Shown: piece after piece, positions 63,371 to 64,000 of the stretch | Layout: each line of letters starts with the position of its first letter | Numbering within the stretch: position 1 is the stretch's first letter | Assembly: GCA_001972305.1 (NCBI GenBank) | Contig: BDDD01001957.1 | Location: 62,001-126,000, forward strand | Reading direction: 5' to 3' | From: Cephalotus follicularis | Lineage: Eukaryota; Streptophyta; Magnoliopsida; Oxalidales; Cephalotaceae | DNA length: 64,000 nt | Position numbers and translations under genes: made by a program | Notes under the pieces: model-generated | Told to the model about the DNA's origin: nothing | The model's database searches: none | Seen by the model: the letters and a program-made list of their open reading frames with translations, nothing else

Positions 63371-64000
63371 TGTAACGCCCGGTTTTTCCCTGGATGTAAT
63401 ATCTTGATTTATGATGTAATCATTAATCTTGATTTAATGAGAATGTTGAGTTTTAACCTCAAAAGATGCTTGCAAACCCTAGTTGTGGACTTAGAATGGA
63501 ATGTGTATGATAAAGCTTGAAACGACGCTGTTTTGGTCAAAAGACATCGACGTCTTTTGGAAAGACGTCGACTCCTTTGTGACCTAGGGCACACGTGAAT
63601 GCATGGGCATGCACGTCGACTCGAGAAGGAGGAATCGACACCTTCTTACGATTGGACGAAGACATCGACGTCCAAGTAAAGACGTCGACGCCTTTGTATG
63701 GATGGCCAGCACGTTCTTCGTCGACAGAACATCATGCTAGAAAGAATTGTTTAGGGGCTCACCTAACGCCTTTCTGAGTGATCTGTGGCGTGTTGTGCAT
63801 GTGGGAGTGTTGCCAGAACATGTCCTCACATGATTTCTGGGAGAGGAATCCTCACCTGCTACCTGCAATGTAAAGAATGGTTAAAGAATGAGAAGGAAAT
63901 GCAGAAAAGAGAGTGGGTGAGAGAGAGAGCATGTGTAGGGCTGTTAGATGCCAAGAGGAAATGTCGGGGGAGAGACTTCTGCATAAAGGACACCCTCCCC
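63371..64000 (+). mobile_element. 5' part of an LTR of another gypsy element (H)
   Basis: Starts TGTAACGCCCGGTTTTTCCC, close to the LTR start of A (TGTAACGCCCGGG) but plus strand. It interrupts gypsy G at the end of RNase H (left flank ATGGC). It holds a motif array at 63544-63725 and a TATA-like GCATAAAGGA at 63981-63990. The rest is off window, so it could be a solo LTR or a full element. Confidence 0.82.
63544..63725. repeat. ACATCGACGT / ACGTCGACT array in LTR H
   Basis: ACATCGACGT at 63544 and ACGTCGACTC at 63565 (21 bases), ACGTCGACTC near 63613, AATCGACAC near 63632, GACATCGACG at 63661 and GACGTCGACG at 63681 (20 bases), then CGTCGACAG near 63719. Same subclass as 643-917. Confidence 0.9.

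Overview
The window is a eudicot-like plant genomic segment made entirely, or almost entirely, of nested LTR retrotransposons. I see no host gene, tRNA gene, rRNA gene or CRISPR. The plant assignment rests on primer-binding sites complementary to initiator tRNA-Met (TGGTATCAGAG), gypsy pol genes ending in a chromodomain-like tail, LTRs of 2.3-3.8 kb, and a Sirevirus-like copia element with an extra ORF. The species cannot be named from this. A 27-N assembly gap lies at 12260-12286.

Nesting, outermost to innermost: gypsy G (gag start at 54947, pol to about 63365; its 5' end lies left of the window) is interrupted by a copia array D1/D2 (pol 34654-37234, LTR 37235-39703, second truncated pol 39722-42010, last LTR 52438-54815). 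D1 is interrupted by gypsy B (1351-34653, left end off window). B is interrupted by gypsy A (4614-28397, target duplication CTTTT), and B's 5' LTR is overrun by a further gypsy LTR (1-1350). A contains two younger insertions: copia E (8510-12984) inside pol, and non-autonomous gypsy C (16894-26820, duplication CGCAC) inside its 5' LTR. D2 is interrupted by gypsy F (42011-52297). G also carries two solo LTRs (55177-57727, duplication AAAGC; 60059-62628) and the start of another LTR (63371-64000).

Order of domains: the gypsy elements read gag, protease, reverse transcriptase, RNase H, integrase, chromodomain-like tail. The copia pieces read integrase, reverse transcriptase, RNase H. Nearly all frames are broken by stops and frameshifts. 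The exceptions are the integrase/chromodomain half of A (7003-8509) and the 410-residue extra ORF of E (10415-11647).

The most striking unexplained signal is a family of short homotypic motif arrays. The core is (A/G)(C/T)CGAC, seen as CAGTCGACTG, CAGTCGGCTG, GCGTCGACGC or ACATCGACGT. Units repeat every 20-22 bp, about two helical turns. About 20 such arrays occur, in LTRs of both gypsy and copia families that otherwise look unrelated, often upstream of a TATA box. One also lies inside E just upstream of a TATA box preceding the intact extra ORF. They look like independently acquired, regularly phased regulatory or methylation platforms.
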